64,000 nt of DNA from Arthrobacter sp. AL12 (GTDB lineage: Bacteria > Actinomycetota > Actinomycetes > Actinomycetales > Micrococcaceae), in assembly GCF_029960645.1 (NCBI RefSeq), contig NZ_JASBQY010000011.1, positions 1 to 64,000 of the forward strand, in the 5' to 3' direction. The first letter of the stretch is position 1. The number at the start of each line of letters is the position of its first letter. A program made the position numbers and the translations under genes. The notes beneath the pieces were generated by a model. The model was not told the DNA's origin, ran no database searches, and saw only the letters and a program-made list of their open reading frames with translations. This document shows, piece by piece, positions 27,182-39,230 of this stretch.

Positions 27182-28087
27182 GTGACGACTAGCTACGATT
27201 GCACAGCAGCTGAGCAGCGCGCTGCCGGACTTGAACATGCCCAGCGGGCCATCCGGGACCACAAGTGCGTGGTCTTCCCGACGGACACCGTGTACGGGAT
27301 CGCCGCCGATGCGTTCTCCCCGCTCGCGGTGACCCTGCTGCTGGCGTCGAAAGGCCGCAGCCGGAAGATGCCGCCCCCGGTCCTGATCCCCAGGCTCAAT
27401 GCCCTCGACGGACTCGCCACGGATGTTCCGGCCGAGGCCCGGCGCCTGGCGGAGGCGTTCTGGCCGGGCGGACTCACCCTGATCCTGCATGCCCAGCCGT
27501 CCCTGGACTGGGATCTTGGCGAGACCAAGGGTACCGTCGCCCTCCGGATCCCGGCCGACGACGTCGCCCAGGACCTGCTGACGCTGACCGGGCCGCTGGC
27601 CGTCTCCTCGGCGAACCGCACGGGCCAGGCGGCGGCGCTGACCGCGGCCGAGGCCGAGGCCCAGCTCGCAGAGTCAGTGGAGGTCTACCTCGAAGGCGGG
27701 CCACGTCCGGCCGAGGGCGCCGATGCCCTGCCCTCCACCATTGTTGATGCCACCGCTGTGCCGCTGCGGGTGGTCCGCCAGGGCGCCATCAGCCTGGAAC
27801 GGCTCCGCGAGGTCGTCCCGTCCGTGCTCGGCGTCGGTGAGGAACCGGGAGCTGCAGAGCCGGAAGCTGCTGAGCCGGAAGCTGCAGAAGACGGCGCCGC
27901 CACGGCAGACGCTGCTGCCGGGCCCGGGGAACCCGCGCATGCTGTGGTGCCCGCCGAAACTGCGGAACCCGCTGGTAATCCTGAACCGGCTGGACCCGCT
28001 CAACCGGCTGAACATGCCGAACCTGCCGAACCTGCCGAACCTGCTGAACCTGCCGACCGTCCCAGCACGGGGGCCGGCACCGTATGA
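27182..28087 (+). CDS. Threonylcarbamoyl-AMP synthase (TsaC/Sua5/YrdC family) with long acidic tail
   Basis: A 301-aa protein. Residues 1-215 form the YrdC domain that makes threonylcarbamoyl-AMP for the t6A37 tRNA modification. Signatures are VVFPTDTVYGIAADA, KGRSRKMPPPVL, GTVALRIP and AVSSANRTG. From about residue 220 the chain is a Glu/Pro/Ala repeat tail (AAEPEAAEPEAAED, then repeated EPAEPAEPA) with no Sua5 domain, probably disordered. The start is GTG with AAGAAT six bases upstream. It ends overlapping the next gene by four bases. The tail adds about 80 residues to a family usually near 200-220 aa. Confidence 0.93.
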   Translation: MTTSYDCTAAEQRAAGLEHAQRAIRDHKCVVFPTDTVYGIAADAFSPLAVTLLLASKGRSRKMPPPVLIPRLNALDGLATDVPAEARRLAEAFWPGGLTLILHAQPSLDWDLGETKGTVALRIPADDVAQDLLTLTGPLAVSSANRTGQAAALTAAEAEAQLAESVEVYLEGGPRPAEGADALPSTIVDATAVPLRVVRQGAISLERLREVVPSVLGVGEEPGAAEPEAAEPEAAEDGAATADAAAGPGEPAHAVVPAETAEPAGNPEPAGPAQPAEHAEPAEPAEPAEPADRPSTGAGTV

Positions 28088-28851
28088 TCCTCCAGCGACA
28101 ACGCGTCCCCGTCCTTGACGTGGACGCGACGCCCCTGACTGTTCCTGAACTGACAGAGGTCCTTAACCGATTCGTGGCCGAAGGCACCACCCGCACGGTC
28201 CTGGGACACAACCTGCACAGCGTCACACTGTGCCACTCCGACCCGGACTTCCGGGCGCTCTACGATCAAAGCGACGTGGTTCTGATCGACGGCGCGCCGG
28301 TGCTGATGCTCTGGGCCCGCGGCAGCGGGGCGCAGCAGGGCGGGGGCCCCGTCATGGACTACAGGCTGGGTTCCACGGACTGGATCCCGGCGCTGGCGGA
28401 CGTCGAGGGACTTGAGCGGATTGCCGTGATCGGAGCCGGATACGAGGCGAACTCCCAGGCCGTGGCCCGGCTCGCCGCCCTGGTCCCACAGGCCCGGGTC
28501 ACCGGGCTGCCGGGGGAGGGCTGGAACGAGGAACTCGAGGAATCGGCTGTCACGTGGCTCGCTGAGTTCCGGCCGCAGCTGGTGCTGCTTGGGCTGGGCA
28601 TGCCGCTGCAGGAGCAGGTGCTCACGCGCCGGCTGGCAACGCTGCCCCCGGCGGTCTACTGTGCCGTGGGCGGCGCGATCGAGCAGATTGCGGGGATCCA
28701 GAAACTGGCACCGCGGTGGCTCGGACGCCTGGGCCTGGAATGGGCCTGGCGGCTGGTCCTGCACCCCCGGCGGGTCGCGTACCGGGTCTTCGGCGAGCCG
28801 TGGCTGCTCGCCGGGCTGCTGGTCCGGCGCCGGCTACAGCCCGGGCGCTAG
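28084..28851 (+). CDS. WecG/TagA/CpsF-family glycosyltransferase
   Basis: A 255-aa GT26-family enzyme. Family signatures include GHNLHSVTLCHSDPDFR, VVLIDGAPV (D-G-x-P/A region), VAVIGAGYEA-like 'RIAVIGAGYE', LVLLGLGMPLQE and YCAVGGAIEQIAG. In teichoic-acid and enterobacterial-antigen pathways such enzymes add the second sugar (N-acetylmannosamine or its uronate) to lipid-linked GlcNAc. A WecA-type enzyme that makes such a lipid is encoded 1.2 kb downstream, so they may act in sequence on a cell-wall polymer. It overlaps tsaC by ATGA. The C-terminus is basic and may contact the membrane. Confidence 0.88.
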   Translation: MILQRQRVPVLDVDATPLTVPELTEVLNRFVAEGTTRTVLGHNLHSVTLCHSDPDFRALYDQSDVVLIDGAPVLMLWARGSGAQQGGGPVMDYRLGSTDWIPALADVEGLERIAVIGAGYEANSQAVARLAALVPQARVTGLPGEGWNEELEESAVTWLAEFRPQLVLLGLGMPLQEQVLTRRLATLPPAVYCAVGGAIEQIAGIQKLAPRWLGRLGLEWAWRLVLHPRRVAYRVFGEPWLLAGLLVRRRLQPGR

Positions 28852-29744
28852 AACTTCTGGTCCTTGAGGGGGCCAAAGCCCTGGCCGCGCAGGCCGGCGG
28901 AAAATGCCCCGAACCAGTCGGCCAGGCCGCGGAGATCGCCGCGCTGCAGGAAGTAGCCGAGGTAGCCGCCGACATCCGCGACGAACGACTTGATCCTGAA
29001 GTGGCGGCGGATGAGGTACCCGCGGTTCCGGTAGTAGTAGTAGCGCTTGAAGGCCGACTCCGGCACGATGACGTGCCACCGGGCGCCATAGACGTGCTTG
29101 GTCTCGGTAAAGGCGTGGGGGTGGGTGATGGCCGTCGTCGTGACGGTGCCGAAGCGGATTCCGGCCTTGCGGAGCCGGATGGTGAAGTCCACCTCGTCCC
29201 CGCGGATGAACAGGCGCATGTCCGGCAGGCCGACCTTGAAAAAGACATCCGAGCGGATCAGCGCGCCGTTGAAGAAGTGGCCGTCGTCCGGCAGGAACCC
29301 GATCTTCTCCACCTCGGCACGGTCGTGGGTGACCTTCCCGTCGAGGCGGAAGAAGAAGGAGAGCCGGTCGGGGTGGCCGGGGGCGACCACGAGCGGTACG
29401 ACGGCTTCGAGGTCCCGGGCCTCCGCCTCGCGGACGAGGGTGGCGAGGCATTCCCGGTCGGCGGGCTCGGCGTCGTCGTCCATCATCCAGATCCAGTCGG
29501 CGCCGGTGGCGACCGCCTTGAGGATCGCGAGGGCGAAGCCTCCAGCGCCGCCAAGGTTGGCCTCGGACCGGACGTAGTCCACGTTCTCGTGCGCCCGCGC
29601 CACATCCTGGGCGGGGACCGTGCCGGAATCGACAAGGCAGATTGATCGAACCGATGCCGTCTGGTTGTTGATGGCGTTCAGCAGAACTGCCAGCTCCCGG
29701 GGACGGTCAAACGTCACGGCGGCAACTGCAACCGACAGGGTCAT
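28848..29744 (-). CDS. GT2-family glycosyltransferase (galactofuranosyl/rhamnosyl-transferase-like)
   Basis: A 298-aa GT-A fold enzyme. VAVAAVTFDRPREL begins the nucleotide-binding region. The metal-binding DxD is in WIWMMDDDAEP. FIRGDEVDFTIRLRKAG corresponds to the catalytic ED/GD region seen in GlfT-like galactofuranosyltransferases. It likely adds a sugar to a cell-wall glycan or lipid carrier at the cytoplasmic face. It converges on the TagA-like gene with a four-base overlap of the 3' ends and diverges from the WecA gene. AAAGGA precedes the ATG. Confidence 0.88.
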   Translation of the reverse strand: MTLSVAVAAVTFDRPRELAVLLNAINNQTASVRSICLVDSGTVPAQDVARAHENVDYVRSEANLGGAGGFALAILKAVATGADWIWMMDDDAEPADRECLATLVREAEARDLEAVVPLVVAPGHPDRLSFFFRLDGKVTHDRAEVEKIGFLPDDGHFFNGALIRSDVFFKVGLPDMRLFIRGDEVDFTIRLRKAGIRFGTVTTTAITHPHAFTETKHVYGARWHVIVPESAFKRYYYYRNRGYLIRRHFRIKSFVADVGGYLGYFLQRGDLRGLADWFGAFSAGLRGQGFGPLKDQKF

Positions 29745-30040
29745 CGAGTGTTCCTTTCAGCACGGCCGCCGGTGGTTTTCCCGCCGGCGATGGGCCGTGT
29801 GACGCGAAGACAAGTGGCCGTTGGCGTTAGTATCTTGACTAGAGTCCACTGTAATACAGCCCTGTCAGGCACTACGCACTGCCTGCCCTGCGCGCGGCGA
29901 CGGAGAAGTTTCATTTATCGCAAGACAGACCAACAGCAACTGAGTTCACCCCACCCCCGGAGCCACGCAGCATCACCGTGGCTCCGGGCTGTGAGACCGG
30001 GTGTGCCCTGTGCGGACGGCTCCAAGCGGGTGTCTCCGCA
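29745..30040. other. Divergent spacer between GT2 and WecA-type genes
   Basis: About 296 bases without a gene. TTGACT at about 29833 and several AT-richer words suggest promoters in both directions, but no pair with standard spacing is convincing. No repeats were noted. Confidence 0.4.
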
Positions 30041-31174
30041 GTGATTATGTACCTGCTCATGATGCTCTCAGCGGCCGTCGTGAGCTACACAGCGACCTGG
30101 GGTGCCCGCTATGTCGGCAACCGGATGGAGCTGTTCTCCCCGATCCGCAGCCGGGACATGCACTCGACCCCCGTGTCGAGGCTCGGCGGCCTGGGGATCT
30201 TCGCCGGGTTCTTCGTGGCACTGCTCCTGGCCAGCCAGTCCTTCTTCGTCAAGGACATCTTCCGGAACAACGACGCTCCCTGGGGGATCCTCGCGGGCGC
30301 TGCCGTCATCGTGCTGGTCGGCGTGGCGGATGACCTGCTGGATCTGCGCTGGTGGGTCAAGCTCATCGGCCAAAGCGCCGCGGCCCTGGTGGTGGCGGTC
30401 TGGGGCGTCCGGATGACCATCATTCCGTTCGTCCCGGAGCCGTATGTGATCGAGAGCGACGCCGTGAGTATCGTGCTGACGGCCGGGCTGATTGTGACGA
30501 CGATGAACGCGTTCAATTTTATTGACGGTCTCGACGGGCTGGCGGCGGGCGTGGCCATCATTGGGGGGACCGCCTTCTTCCTCACGGCGTACTGGGTGCA
30601 CCGAACGGCCGTTCTACTGGACCGCTCGGACCTGGCCACCCTGCTGACCGCCGTGCTTGTCGGCGCCTGCATCGGCTTCCTGCCGCACAACTGGTTCCCC
30701 GCCAAGATCTTCATGGGTGACTCCGGAGCCATGCTGATCGGCCTAATCATGGCCTCGGCGGGCATTGTGTCCACCGGCCAGATCACGTCCGGGCTGTACG
30801 ACCGGGCCAACGGCATCCCCACCATCATCCCGATCCTGCTGCCCTTTGCGGTGCTGTTCCTGCCGCTGCTGGACCTCGGCCTGGCCGTGGTGCGCCGCAC
30901 CGCGCTCGGGCGGTCACCGTGGTCGGCGGACCGCGGCCACCTGCACCACAAGCTCCTGGATATCGGGTATTCACACCGCGGTGCCGTCATCCTGATGTAC
31001 CTGTGGACCTGTGTGCTGGCGTTCGGAGGCCTCGCCCTCGCCATCTTCCAGTGGCAGGTCGTCGTGGTTGTTGGCGGGGCCGCGATGGCCATCATGGCCG
31101 GCGTGACGGCGTGGCCGTACCTGCGCCACCGGGCCCCGGGGCTGGGGCCCCGCTCATCGGCCGAGGACGAATGA
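30041..31174 (+). CDS. Polyprenyl-phosphate GlcNAc-1-phosphate transferase (WecA/TagO family)
   Basis: A 377-aa polytopic membrane enzyme of about 11 TM segments. It transfers a sugar-1-phosphate from a UDP-sugar to a polyprenyl phosphate, starting cell-wall polymer or arabinogalactan linker synthesis. Family motifs are clear: VADDLLDLRWW, NAFNFIDGLDGLAAG, NWFPAKIFMGDSGA and RGHLHHKLLDIGYSHR. The GTG at 30041 has AGCGGG upstream; an ATG two codons later (30047) is an alternative. The open frame before it is Cys/Gly-rich and implausible. It lies directly before the ATP synthase operon, as in other actinobacteria (mycobacterial wecA/rfe is beside atp). Confidence 0.94.
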   Translation: MIMYLLMMLSAAVVSYTATWGARYVGNRMELFSPIRSRDMHSTPVSRLGGLGIFAGFFVALLLASQSFFVKDIFRNNDAPWGILAGAAVIVLVGVADDLLDLRWWVKLIGQSAAALVVAVWGVRMTIIPFVPEPYVIESDAVSIVLTAGLIVTTMNAFNFIDGLDGLAAGVAIIGGTAFFLTAYWVHRTAVLLDRSDLATLLTAVLVGACIGFLPHNWFPAKIFMGDSGAMLIGLIMASAGIVSTGQITSGLYDRANGIPTIIPILLPFAVLFLPLLDLGLAVVRRTALGRSPWSADRGHLHHKLLDIGYSHRGAVILMYLWTCVLAFGGLALAIFQWQVVVVVGGAAMAIMAGVTAWPYLRHRAPGLGPRSSAEDE

Positions 31175-31204
31175 CGCCGCAGCGGAACCGCCCCGGCTGG
31201 GCTT

Positions 31205-31233
31205 TTCCGAATATTTTCTATCTCATGTAGAAT
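31205..31233 (+). promoter_or_regulatory. Candidate promoter of the atp operon
   Basis: TAGAAT (31228-31233) is a good -10. TTCCGA lies 17 bases upstream (31205-31210) as a weak -35. It sits 63 bases before the atpI start in a locally AT-rich patch downstream of the WecA-type gene. Confidence 0.4.
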
Positions 31234-31296
31234 TCATGTGCGGTCCCTCGCCGCGCCGCTTTGACCAGCACACCACGCCTCGACGATTGGGATCTC

Positions 31297-31782
31297 ATGA
31301 CCTCCAACGCCGAACCCGGACGACTGTCCGGCGCCGGACCCGTTGGTGTCTCAGGTCCCACAAAATCATTGTGGCTGCGCCTGCTGGCCATCAGTTCGAC
31401 CGTTGGTGGTGGCGCCCTGCTGCTCACCAGTCTGGCGGCGCTCCTTATCGACAGCATGGCCGCGGCGCTGTCGTCCCTCTTCGGCGGGGCGCTGGTGATC
31501 GCTTTCTTCTCGATCAGCCTCCTGGTCGGCCATTTCGGCGGCCGCAACCACTCCTCCGGGGCCATCGGGCTGTTCGCGGGAACGTATTTCATCAAGGTCG
31601 TGGGCTTTGCTGTGGTGCTTTTTGCCATCGGAAGCCCCGAGTGGCTGAACGGGCGCTGGTTCCTGGCCGGCGCCGTCGTGACTGTGGTTCTGTGGCAGGC
31701 CGCCGAAATCTACGGCTTCAGCAAGGCCCGGCTCCAGCTCTACAACGACCCCGAGACCCCGGAAGGCGGCACCGATGTCTAG
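31297..31782 (+). CDS. atpI: ATP synthase protein I-like membrane protein
   Basis: A 161-aa protein with four hydrophobic segments after a polar N-terminus: LLAISSTVGGGALLLTSLAA, SLFGGALVIAFFSISLL, AGTYFIKVVGFAVVLFAIG and FLAGAVVTVVLWQAAEI. This topology, with the position first in the atp operon, matches AtpI, an assembly factor for the c-ring or Mg2+ uptake. Sequence similarity between AtpI proteins is low, so the call leans on context. The ATG at 31297 has GGGA upstream; a TTG at 31261 is also in frame. It overlaps atpZ by eight bases. Confidence 0.75.
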   Translation: MTSNAEPGRLSGAGPVGVSGPTKSLWLRLLAISSTVGGGALLLTSLAALLIDSMAAALSSLFGGALVIAFFSISLLVGHFGGRNHSSGAIGLFAGTYFIKVVGFAVVLFAIGSPEWLNGRWFLAGAVVTVVLWQAAEIYGFSKARLQLYNDPETPEGGTDV

Positions 31783-32104
31783 CCGCAAAGAGCGCCCCAC
31801 GAACAAGCCCCGCAGCCGGGAAAACACCTCCGGAGCCCCCGGTGTTTCCGACAACGGACGCGACGGCGGATACAACGCCGGGATCGCCGTCTTCAGCTAC
31901 ATTGTTGGCGGAATCATGGTCTGGAGTTTGATAGGGTGGGGTCTGGATAATCTGTGGGGAACCCGCTGGATTGTGCTCGCAGGCGCTCTGCTTGGAGCTG
32001 CGGGAGGGTTCTATCTTTCACATATGCACGGCCTTACCAGTCTCCGGAATTCGACTGGTGAGGACACTGCTGCACGTGGCCCGTCCAAGGACGAGGATCA
32101 GTAA
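31775..32104 (+). CDS. atpZ: AtpZ/AtpI-family small membrane protein
   Basis: A 109-aa protein with a charged Arg/Lys-rich N-terminus and two membrane segments (GIAVFSYIVGGIMVWSLIGW and WIVLAGALLGAAGGFYL). The central GxxLDxxWGT pattern is that of the ATPase_gene1 (AtpZ) family. AtpZ helps build or supply ions to the F-type ATPase membrane sector. It overlaps atpI and is followed after 91 bases by atpB. Confidence 0.8.
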   Translation: MSSRKERPTNKPRSRENTSGAPGVSDNGRDGGYNAGIAVFSYIVGGIMVWSLIGWGLDNLWGTRWIVLAGALLGAAGGFYLSHMHGLTSLRNSTGEDTAARGPSKDEDQ

Positions 32105-32195
32105 TGCCAAATAATTTCACAAGGGGAGAGTATGACAGCAACGTCGACCCTTTCCTACCAACGCCCAATGATGGACACTGCAGAGAGGAAACGCG

Positions 32196-32996
32196 TTGAT
32201 CGCGCTTGCGCTCCCGGCCCAAGATTCAGGAACTTTTACGCCTCCTGGAATTGAAGAAATCCACCTGCCGGCAATCCTGCCGTGGGGGGCGGCCGACGGA
32301 TTCTCCAAGCAGATGCTGCTGGTAATCCTTTCGGTCGTTATTATCGCCGCATTCTTTCTGATGGCTGCCCGCAAGGGTCAGCTCGTCCCCGGCCGGCTCC
32401 AGTTTGCAGGTGAAGCCGCCTACGGCTTCGTCCGCAACGGCATCGGCAAGGACATCATCGGCGGCAAAGACTTCATGAAGTACGTCCCGCTGCTGTTCAG
32501 CCTGTTTTTCTTCATCCTGGTGAACAACATCTACGGCGCCATTCCGGTAATCCAGCTCCCGACTTTCTCGCATGTCGGCGGCGCCTACGTGATGGCCGGA
32601 ATCGTGTATGTCACGTGGATCGCCATCGGCGTCAAGAAGAACGGCCTGCGCTACTTCAAGCTGGCCACCGTGCCGTCCGGAGTCCCGGGCTACATTCTTC
32701 CGATCGTCATTCCGATCGAGATCATCTCCAACTTCCTGGTCCGCCCGGTCACGCACAGCCTCCGTCTTTTCGCGACCATGCTGGCCGGCCACCTCATCGT
32801 CATGATTGCCGGTTCCGGGATCGAGTACCTCGTCACGCAGGAGAACCTGTTCCTCAAGGGCACTTCGGTTCTCGTCCTTGGGGGGGCGATCGCCATGTAC
32901 ATGCTGGAAGCGCTGATCATGGTCCTGCAGGCGTACGTGTTCACGCTGCTGACCGCGATCTACATCGAAGGCGCGCTGCACGCGGATAGCCACTAG
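32196..32996 (+). CDS. atpB: ATP synthase subunit a
   Basis: A 266-aa subunit forming the proton half-channels of the Fo sector, with about five or six TM helices. The essential arginine is in HSLRLFATMLAGHLIV. Other conserved residues are near EALIMVLQAYVFTLLTAIYI. TTG is used as start at 32196 with a strong GAGAGGAAA upstream; it gives the expected N-terminus just before the first conserved segment. It belongs to the atpBEFHAGDC run. Confidence 0.96.
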   Translation: MIALALPAQDSGTFTPPGIEEIHLPAILPWGAADGFSKQMLLVILSVVIIAAFFLMAARKGQLVPGRLQFAGEAAYGFVRNGIGKDIIGGKDFMKYVPLLFSLFFFILVNNIYGAIPVIQLPTFSHVGGAYVMAGIVYVTWIAIGVKKNGLRYFKLATVPSGVPGYILPIVIPIEIISNFLVRPVTHSLRLFATMLAGHLIVMIAGSGIEYLVTQENLFLKGTSVLVLGGAIAMYMLEALIMVLQAYVFTLLTAIYIEGALHADSH

Positions 32997-33073
32997 GCAC
33001 CCAAAATCTTCCCCTCTGGGGATGAAGTACACCAAACAACCTGCCACATAGATGGCATCTTGAAAGGAAAAAA

Positions 33074-33277
33074 ATGGAAGGCAATCTCAACCTCGTAGGT
33101 TACGGTCTGTCCGCAATCGGCGGTGGTATCGGTGTTGGTCTCGTGTTCGCCGCGTACATCAACGGCGTAGCACGTCAGCCGGAGGCACAGCGTGTGCTCC
33201 AGCCGATCGCATTCCTTGGCCTTGCGCTGACTGAAGCCCTCGCCATCCTCGGCCTGGTCTTCGCGTTCGTTCTCTAG
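33074..33277 (+). CDS. atpE: ATP synthase subunit c
   Basis: A 67-aa, two-helix hairpin that oligomerises into the c-ring. The proton-carrying carboxylate is E54 in [11 protein letters not shown]. The polar loop is [22 protein letters not shown] precedes the ATG. It is the shortest gene of the operon and has the best ribosome-binding site, as expected for the most abundant subunit. Confidence 0.98.
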   Translation: MEGNLNLVGYGLSAIGGGIGVGLVFAAYINGVARQPEAQRVLQPIAFLGLALTEALAILGLVFAFVL

Positions 33278-33334
33278 TCTGAACTCTAGAACAAAGCGAA
33301 CATCCAGAACCGAGTAGATAAGGACGGGTGAATT

Positions 33335-33883
33335 ATGAATCAGCTGATCATCTCAGCCGCCACAGAGGGCGCCAACCCTCTCGTTCCCAATCCTTGGGAA
33401 ATGCTTGTCGTCTTCGCGGGCTTTGCTGTCCTCATGTACATCGTGGTCAAGTACGTTGTCCCGATGTTCGAGAAGACCTTCGCAGAGCGTGCGGAGGCCA
33501 TTGAAGGTGGCATTGCCAAGGCTGAAAAGGCCCAGGCAGAGGCTTCCGCGGCTCTCGAAGAGTACAAGCAGCAGCTCACCGATGCCCGTGCCGAGGCCAA
33601 CCGCATCCGCGAGGAAGCACGTGCCGAAGGCGCTCAGATCCTTGCGGACCTGAAGGAGAAGGCAGCTCTCGAGTCTGCCCGCATCACGGCCCAGGCGCAC
33701 GCCGCGATCCAGTCCGAGCGCCAGGCGGCCGTCGTGTCGCTGCGCACGGAAGTTGGCACGCTGGCCACCACCTTGGCCGGCCGCATTGTTGGCGAGTCCC
33801 TCGAGGACGACGCGCGCTCAGCCCGAGTGGTTGACCGCTTCCTGGCAGATCTGGAGAACCAGAACGCAGGTGCAGCTAAGTAA
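33335..33883 (+). CDS. atpF: ATP synthase subunit b
   Basis: A 182-aa peripheral-stalk subunit. One TM helix (EMLVVFAGFAVLMYIVVKYVV, about 22-42) is followed by a long Ala/Glu/Lys coiled coil (EKAQAEASAALEEYKQQLTDA and onward) that reaches subunit delta. AAGGA precedes the ATG. Its stop codon overlaps the atpH ATG by one base. Confidence 0.97.
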   Translation: MNQLIISAATEGANPLVPNPWEMLVVFAGFAVLMYIVVKYVVPMFEKTFAERAEAIEGGIAKAEKAQAEASAALEEYKQQLTDARAEANRIREEARAEGAQILADLKEKAALESARITAQAHAAIQSERQAAVVSLRTEVGTLATTLAGRIVGESLEDDARSARVVDRFLADLENQNAGAAK

Positions 33884-34707
33884 TGGCAGGTGTATCGAGC
33901 GAATCGCTCACCGCGGCCTTGGCGGCGCTGGAAGCCAAGCTTCCTTTCGCCTCGCTGCAGTTGGCTAAGGAACTCTTCGGAATCCTGGGAACGGTGGACA
34001 GCTCGGCTGGCTTGCGCCGCGCCCTGACTGACCCGTCCCGCAGCGGTGACGAAAAGTCGGCGCTTATCAAGCAGCTCTTCGGCGGGAAAGTCTCCGCGGA
34101 TGCTGGGGATATCGCGAGCGGACTCGCCGGCTCACGCTGGGCGTCGGCCCGGGATATCGGCGATGCACTCGAGACTCTTGCCGCTTCGGTGGTAATTGCC
34201 GTTGCTGAGAACAAGTCTGCCGTCTCTGCCTCCGGGATCACCGGCTTGGAAGCGCTGGAGAACGATCTGTTCTCCTTCAACCAGGCCGTCGATTCCAACC
34301 ACGAGGTACAGCGTGCTGTGTCCGAGCCGCAGGCTAGCGCGGCCGCCAAGGTTGCCCTCGCCGAAAAGCTCGTACCGAGCGCAAGCGAGGAAGCGAAGGT
34401 CCTTATTGGACAGGCAGTTTCGCAGCCCCGTGGCCTCAAGGCAACCAAGCTCGTCCGTCGTTTCGCGGAGCTTGCAGCCAAGCGCCAGCAGCGCTGGATT
34501 GCAACGGTCAGCGTCACCCGTCCGCTGACGGAGACACAGACCAGCCGTCTGCAGGCGGGGCTGAATGCCTTGTACGGGCGGGAGCTCAAGATCAACATGA
34601 ACGTTGACCCGGCACTGATCGGTGGCATCCGGATCCAGGTTGGTGACGAAGTGGTAGACGCTTCGGTCCTCGCCCGCCTGGGCCAGCTCCACCGCCAGCT
34701 TGCTTAG
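33883..34707 (+). CDS. atpH: ATP synthase subunit delta
   Basis: A 274-aa stalk subunit linking b to the top of the alpha3beta3 head. It is longer than the roughly 180-aa enterobacterial form, as usual in actinobacteria. Conserved C-terminal features are ATVSVTRPLTETQTSRLQ and NVDPALIGGIRIQVGDEVVDAS. It is translationally coupled to atpF through the overlapping TAATG. Confidence 0.96.
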   Translation: MAGVSSESLTAALAALEAKLPFASLQLAKELFGILGTVDSSAGLRRALTDPSRSGDEKSALIKQLFGGKVSADAGDIASGLAGSRWASARDIGDALETLAASVVIAVAENKSAVSASGITGLEALENDLFSFNQAVDSNHEVQRAVSEPQASAAAKVALAEKLVPSASEEAKVLIGQAVSQPRGLKATKLVRRFAELAAKRQQRWIATVSVTRPLTETQTSRLQAGLNALYGRELKINMNVDPALIGGIRIQVGDEVVDASVLARLGQLHRQLA

Positions 34708-34789
34708 CCAGCCGGACCAGCACAACTAAACGAAACCCCGGTCATCGTGAGCAACGATGATCACGAAAACAGGAGAGCAGGGACTGCAG

Positions 34790-36427
<1,638 letters not shown>

Positions 36428-36505
36428 TTTCGCTGGCAGGGATTGCCGGGACCCCCAAGCGGGTTCCGGCAGTCCTGGCCACCGGGATCTTAGGAAAGGA
36501 TAAGT

Positions 36506-37399
36506 ATGGGAGCCCAGATCCGGGTCTACCGCCAGAAGATCAGCTCGACGACGTCGATGCGCAAGATCTTCAAGGCGATGGAACTGATCGCTACCTCGCG
36601 CATCGGGAAGGCCCGAGCACGCGTAGCAGCTTCACTGCCTTACGCAAACGCCATCACGCGTGCCGTTTCTGCTGTCGCAAGCCAGAGCGAAATCGACCAC
36701 CCGCTGACCACCGAGCCGGAGCAGATCCGCCGGGCCGCCGTCCTGGTAATCACCTCGGACCGTGGCCTCGCAGGTTCGTACTCCGCGAGCGTGCTCAAGC
36801 AGGCGGAAGGCCTCAACGAGCTGCTTGTCGAGGAGGGCAAGGAAGTCAAGTTCTACCTGGTCGGCCGCAAGGCGCAGGCCTACTTCGACTTCCGGAACCG
36901 ACAGTACGGGCGCGTTTGGACCGGCGGCACGGATGCGCCGGAGTTTGCCACCGCACAGGAAATCGGCGAGGCATTGCTGGCTGACTTTGCGATGGACTAT
37001 GCAGAGGGCGGCGTCGACGAGATCCATGTCGTCTACACCCGCTTCAAGTCCATGGTCACCCAGGAGCCGACGGTTATCCGTCTTCTCCCGCTTGAGGTTG
37101 TCGAAGAGCAGGCTGCGTCCGAATCGGACCTCCTGCCGCTCTACGAATTCGAGCCGGAAACGGAGCAGGTTCTTGATGCTCTGCTGCCGCGCTACATCGA
37201 ATCACGCATCTTCGCCGCGATGCTGCAGGCAGCAGCTTCGGAGCTGGCTGCCCGCCAGCGGGCAATGAAGTCCGCCGGCGACAACGCCACGGACCTCATC
37301 AAGAAGTTCACGCGTCTGCGCAACACTGCCCGCCAGGCTGAAATTACGCAGGAGCTTTCCGAAATCGTGGCCGGCGCCGACGCGTTGAACGCGTCCTAG
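36506..37399 (+). CDS. atpG: ATP synthase subunit gamma
   Basis: A 297-aa central-stalk subunit. The N-terminal helix [21 protein letters not shown] and the C-terminal helix ([19 protein letters not shown]) that form the rotating coiled coil are both intact. [19 protein letters not shown] is the conserved core. AGGAAAGGA lies before the ATG. Confidence 0.97.
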   Translation: MGAQIRVYRQKISSTTSMRKIFKAMELIATSRIGKARARVAASLPYANAITRAVSAVASQSEIDHPLTTEPEQIRRAAVLVITSDRGLAGSYSASVLKQAEGLNELLVEEGKEVKFYLVGRKAQAYFDFRNRQYGRVWTGGTDAPEFATAQEIGEALLADFAMDYAEGGVDEIHVVYTRFKSMVTQEPTVIRLLPLEVVEEQAASESDLLPLYEFEPETEQVLDALLPRYIESRIFAAMLQAAASELAARQRAMKSAGDNATDLIKKFTRLRNTARQAEITQELSEIVAGADALNAS

Positions 37400-37446
37400 C
37401 CACCCCGGTCTCGGATCCTGCCGTACCTGCACCAAAGTAAACTTAA

Positions 37447-38934
<1,488 letters not shown>

Positions 38935-38935
38935 T

Positions 38936-39220
38936 ATGGCTGAGCTTGAGGTTGAGATTGTCGCAGCGGACCACTTCGTGTGGTCCGGAGCGGCCACGAT
39001 GGTCAAGGCCCGCACCAGCGATGGTGAAATCGGAATCCTGCCCGGCCACGCGCCCCTGCTGGCGATTCTGGCCGAAGGCGAGCTGGCAATCCAGCCGGTC
39101 TCCGGTGACCGCATTGCCGTAGTTGTCGACGGCGGATTCTTCTCCGTCGACAACAACCGGGTCGTCATTGTTGCTGACAACGCCCAAATGGGCGACTCGG
39201 CTACTGCGGGGATCCGCTAG
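38936..39220 (+). CDS. atpC: ATP synthase subunit epsilon (beta-sandwich domain only)
   Basis: A 94-aa subunit: ELEVEIVAADHFVWSG, GEIGILPGHAPLLAIL and the following strands form the N-terminal beta-sandwich. It lacks most of the C-terminal helical hairpin found in about 130-aa epsilon subunits. A short epsilon is usual in this lineage, so self-inhibition by the extended C-terminus is probably absent or weak. Confidence 0.96.
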   Translation: MAELEVEIVAADHFVWSGAATMVKARTSDGEIGILPGHAPLLAILAEGELAIQPVSGDRIAVVVDGGFFSVDNNRVVIVADNAQMGDSATAGIR

Positions 39221-39230
39221 CACGACCTTG

